The position numbers and the translations under genes are program-made. The notes beneath the pieces were generated by a model. It saw only the letters and a list, made by a program, of their open reading frames with translations. It was not told the origin of the DNA and searched no databases. From DATFBY01 sp035253585 (GTDB lineage Bacteria; Gemmatimonadota; Gemmatimonadetes; Gemmatimonadales; Gemmatimonadaceae), in contig DATFBY010000127.1 in assembly GCA_035253585.1 (NCBI GenBank), forward strand, positions 1-8,241: a stretch of DNA of 8,241 nt, read 5' to 3'. Within the stretch, counting starts at the first letter, position 1. Every line of letters begins with the position of its first letter. Shown here piece by piece: positions 6,136-8,241 of this stretch.

Positions 6136-7092
6136 ATGCGTTGGTCACGACTCTTCATGGCGGGGGGCGCGGCACTGAGCGCCGCCGCGATCTACAACGC
6201 CTTCACGCGCCGCGGCGTCGGCTCCGTTCCGAGCACGCTCGGCGGACATGACGAGTGGTTCATCTGGCGCGGTCACCGCATCGCGTACACCGTCGCCGGT
6301 GATGGACCGCCGATCCTGCTCGTACACGGCATCAACGCCATCGCCTCGAGCTACGAATGGCGCTACAACGTTGAGGCGCTGGCCGAGCGGAACAGGATTT
6401 ACGCAATCGATCTGATTGGCTTCGGACGCTCGGATCGTCCCGACATCCGCTATACCGCGCAGCACTTCCTGAGGCTCACCGACGACTTCGCACGTCAGGT
6501 GATCAACCAGCCCTGCGTGGTGGTCGGCTCCGGCTTGTCAGGCGCGCACGCGATCACGCTCGCCGCGCAGGATCCTCCGAGCTATCCCGGCATCGTCGCC
6601 ATCTGTCCGACTGGTCTGTCTCGCATGGGCGATCTGGGCCGGCGTGTCACACCAGGACGCCTCATGGCTGTGACACCGGTTGTCGGGACCACGCTATTCA
6701 ACGCGCTCGTCTCCCGCCGCAGCATTCGCGCGTACCTGGAGCGAGTGTATCGCGACAAGACACTGGTCACCAACGAGCTCGTCGATTGGTACTACACGAC
6801 GTCGCATCAGCCCGGTGCGCAATACGCTCCCTCGGCTTTCCTCTCCGGCGCGCTCAACGTCGACGTCGCCTCCTCCATGCGCCGCCTGCGCCAGCCGATG
6901 CTGCTGGTATGGGGCGAGCAAGCCGCCGAAGTGCCGGTTGAAGACTCGCGCGGCTTCCGCACCCTCAAGCGCGATCTCGAGCTCGCCATCTTCGATCCAT
7001 CGGGCGACCTGCCGCATGACGAGCATGCGGATGGATTCAATGAATTGGTGACCGAGTTTGTCGGGAGAGTATTCGAGGAGGCAAAGCGGTAA
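6136..7092 (+). CDS. Alpha/beta-hydrolase-fold protein with degenerate catalytic triad
   Basis: A 318-residue protein with an alpha/beta hydrolase fold. An N-terminal hydrophobic segment ('LFMAGGAALSAAAIY', 6-20) looks like a membrane anchor or signal. Fold landmarks are 'ILLVHGI' (60-66, oxyanion region), 'AIDLIGFGRSDRP' (90-102), 'VVVGSGLSGAHAI' (128-140, nucleophile-elbow region), 'MLLVWGE' (255-261) and 'GDLPHDEHADGFN' (290-302). Aligned to the usual 'VGNSLGG', the nucleophile position is Gly133. The acid position after 'WGE' is Ala263 rather than Asp, and the 'GH' histidine position is Asp291. Ser132, Ser135 and His294 are nearby and could substitute, so loss of activity is likely but not proven. 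In related proteins of this subfamily the elbow reads, as I recall, 'ASSLSAA', which keeps a serine at the 133 position. It follows the kinase-like gene by 14 bases without a clear ribosome site. The substrate is unknown. Confidence 0.85.
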   Translation: MRWSRLFMAGGAALSAAAIYNAFTRRGVGSVPSTLGGHDEWFIWRGHRIAYTVAGDGPPILLVHGINAIASSYEWRYNVEALAERNRIYAIDLIGFGRSDRPDIRYTAQHFLRLTDDFARQVINQPCVVVGSGLSGAHAITLAAQDPPSYPGIVAICPTGLSRMGDLGRRVTPGRLMAVTPVVGTTLFNALVSRRSIRAYLERVYRDKTLVTNELVDWYYTTSHQPGAQYAPSAFLSGALNVDVASSMRRLRQPMLLVWGEQAAEVPVEDSRGFRTLKRDLELAIFDPSGDLPHDEHADGFNELVTEFVGRVFEEAKR

Positions 7093-7095
7093 GAA

Positions 7096-7191
7096 AACAG
7101 CGGCATTCGGGATTCGGCATCCGGCATCCGGGCGACCCAGCGAGATCGTTGCACGCAGAGACCCGAATGCCGAATGCCGAATGCCGCTGTT
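7096..7191. repeat. Second heptad-built inverted repeat
   Basis: The left arm has four 7-base units (GCATTCG, GGATTCG, GCATCCG, GCATCCG; 7103-7130). The right arm has three exact CGAATGC units (7164-7184). AACAGCGGCATTCGG (7096-7110) pairs perfectly with 7177-7191, and the rest pairs imperfectly. It begins three bases after the hydrolase stop, so the transcript end may fold into it and stop or be stabilised there. The heptad design is the same as at 4023-4119 with a different unit sequence, suggesting a class of dispersed intergenic repeat. No gene is supported in 7093-7242. Confidence 0.85.
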
Positions 7192-7230
7192 GTCGCTCTT
7201 GCCGCCCTCGTGGCCGCCCTCTCTTTTCAT

Positions 7231-7236
7231 TATTCT
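7231..7236 (+). promoter_or_regulatory. Possible -10 box for a leaderless MerR-like transcript
   Basis: TATTCT ends six bases before ATG 7243, so transcription would begin at or next to the start codon. No ribosome site is visible upstream of this ATG, which agrees with leaderless translation. No good -35 box is seen at the right distance. Confidence 0.3.
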
Positions 7237-7242
7237 ATCGCC

Positions 7243-7791
7243 ATGGCTGATTCTCCCGTCCCCCTCCTTCGCGCCCACGCGCGGCATTCGCCGTGGAACG
7301 CGCGCGGACTTGCGGCACATGCGACGGCACTCGTCGACGCCGCGGCGATGCGGCCGACGAATGCGGCCGCCCGCGCGACGCCAAGCGCACGAGCGGTTCG
7401 GTTCTACGTGGCGAACGGCCTTCTCGACCGACCGGAAGGAACCGGGACCGCGGCGACGTACAACTATCGCCATCTCCTCCAGCTGCTACTCATCAAGATC
7501 CGCCAGCGCGAGGGACAGACGCTCGACAAGATCAAGATCGAGATGCAGGAGCTGACGGGGGACTCACTGGAGCGGCGCGTCGCCACATCGCTTGCACCAG
7601 CACTCGGCTCCGGCGCCGATGTCGTCGCTGCGCGTGAACAGGACGTCACCGACGGTGTGTGGCGACGCGTGCAGGTCGCCGACGGGATCGAGGTCCATCT
7701 GCGCGATGATTCGCCCGCGGCCAGCGAAGACGCGGTGATGGCGATCCGCGAAGCAGTTCGGGCCGCGCTGGGTCGCGCCGACATCCGCTAG
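7243..7791 (+). CDS. MerR-family-like transcriptional regulator
   Basis: A 182-residue protein. Residues about 45-105 resemble the MerR DNA-binding domain. 'SARAVRFYVANGLLDRP' (48-64) matches the helix-turn-helix and first wing ('R-x-Y-x-x-x-GLL-x-P'). 'TYNYRHLLQLLLIKIRQREG' (72-91) and 'LDKIKIEMQ' match the wing 2 and dimer helix region. The first ~45 residues are an Ala/Arg-rich extension of unclear role. The C-terminal ~75 residues show no metal-binding cysteines and no known ligand domain; 'VWRRVQVADGIEVHLRDD' (139-156) looks like paired beta strands. ATG 7243 was chosen because the earlier in-frame ATG at 7174 lies inside the inverted repeat and would add a spurious hydrophobic leader. 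Its stop shares CTAG with that of the convergent helicase gene. Target genes are unknown; such proteins often control neighbours or themselves. Confidence 0.75.
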   Translation: MADSPVPLLRAHARHSPWNARGLAAHATALVDAAAMRPTNAAARATPSARAVRFYVANGLLDRPEGTGTAATYNYRHLLQLLLIKIRQREGQTLDKIKIEMQELTGDSLERRVATSLAPALGSGADVVAAREQDVTDGVWRRVQVADGIEVHLRDDSPAASEDAVMAIREAVRAALGRADIR

Positions 7792-8241
7792 AAGCGCGAC
7801 ACTTCCCCCCACCACTGCAGGCCGTCCGTCCCCCGCTTGAATCCGGCGGCCATGAACGCATCGACGTGCGGACTCGCGTTCGCGGGAACGCCATCGATCA
7901 GCGTGGTCGTAACCGGCTTCCGGCGCCGCAAAGGACTCATCCCCGCGAACACGTGCCTGACGAGTGCGGAGACCGCTGCGGTCACCTCTTGCTCGGTGAG
8001 ACCCGAGGCGAGCATCACGCGGTTGCCGCGTCCTTCCGCCGCCAGGATCACCCGGCAATTCCGAGTCACCAAGAGCGCACCCGTTCCCCGCGGACGAGTG
8101 AGTGGATCGCGCTCGAGTCCCTCCAGCTGCAAGGCGTACGCATTCGCCGGATCGCTGGCCGCCATCACGACTAGCGGAGCGCTCGCATCCCCATCGCGCG
8201 CCTCGCGTAATCGCTCTACCGCGTCTGGAAGCGCGAACTGC
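7788..8241 (-). CDS. Lhr-like DEAD/DEAH helicase, C-terminal end only (5' part outside window)
   Basis: The minus-strand frame is open without a start from the window edge to TAG at 7790-7788, giving about 150 residues. It begins 'QFALPDAVERLREARDG', so the GTG at 8168 is internal. 'LVVMAASDPANAYALQLEG' resembles the late region of Lhr-type large helicases ('xxSAaDPLN'). It is followed by 'TGALLVTRNCRVILAAEGRG', a strand pair typical of their C-terminal domain, and ends with 'GVPANASPHVDAFMAAGFKRGTDGLQWW', like the final 'SPxxxxLxxAGF' motif. Lhr proteins are ATP-driven 3'-5' helicases linked to DNA repair, and in many bacteria they run to about 1500 residues. The helicase core motifs would lie beyond the window, so this call rests on the C-terminal domain alone. 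It ends tail to tail with the MerR-like gene. Confidence 0.65.
   Translation of the reverse strand, partial: QFALPDAVERLREARDGDASAPLVVMAASDPANAYALQLEGLERDPLTRPRGTGALLVTRNCRVILAAEGRGNRVMLASGLTEQEVTAAVSALVRHVFAGMSPLRRRKPVTTTLIDGVPANASPHVDAFMAAGFKRGTDGLQWWGEVSRF

Noticed and set aside
5369..6148. 259-codon minus-strand open frame opposite the kinase-like gene
   Set aside because: It is antisense to clear GAF/HisKA/ATPase motifs; a typical GC-rich shadow frame.
7174..7242. N-terminal extension of the MerR-like protein resembling a signal peptide
   Set aside because: Its first codons lie in the inverted repeat. A secretion signal makes no sense on a cytoplasmic DNA-binding protein.

Overview
The window is GC-rich bacterial chromosome (roughly 60-65% G+C by eye) with tightly packed genes, mixed ATG/GTG starts and few strong Shine-Dalgarno sites. 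Protein style (GAF kinase, RND pump, MerR protein with a 'GTGTAATYNYRHLLQLL'-type stretch, Lhr-like helicase) and heptad-built inverted repeats between genes recall Gemmatimonadota. That placement is an impression from sequence style, not a computed result.

Layout: (1) 1-1752 (+) is the C-terminal part of an RND efflux transporter whose start lies upstream of the window. (2) A hairpin at 1775-1804 separates it from a convergent three-gene minus-strand operon, 3970 to 1812. In transcription order this encodes a protein resembling phage single-strand-annealing (ERF/Rad52-type) proteins, a divergent sigma-70/ECF-like factor, and a LexA-like S24 peptidase with an intact Ser/Lys dyad and a 'VAAG' self-cleavage-like site. 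A good sigma-70-type promoter (TTGCCT-17-TATCTT) precedes it. (3) 3971-4301 is a non-coding divergent control region with a heptad-built inverted repeat, a weak plus-strand promoter candidate and a palindrome. (4) 4302-4874 (+) encodes a charge-segregated protein: very acidic N-terminus, glycine-rich middle, histone H1-like Lys/Arg/Ala/Gly tail. A convincing intrinsic terminator follows it. (5) 4961-7092 (+) holds a soluble GAF/histidine-kinase-like protein in which the phospho-accepting His is Asn, then an alpha/beta-hydrolase-fold protein in which all three usual catalytic positions look replaced. (6) A second heptad-built inverted repeat lies at 7096-7191. (7) A MerR-like regulator (7243-7791, +) overlaps tail to tail with the C-terminal end of an Lhr-like helicase (7788-8241, -), incomplete at the window edge.

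Most interesting are the minus-strand cassette, which looks like a domesticated phage/SOS-like module joining DNA annealing, a sigma-like factor and a self-cleaving regulator, and the adjacent pair of apparently catalytically degenerate proteins (pseudo-kinase and pseudo-hydrolase). Domain calls rest on motif reading alone; no database search was done.
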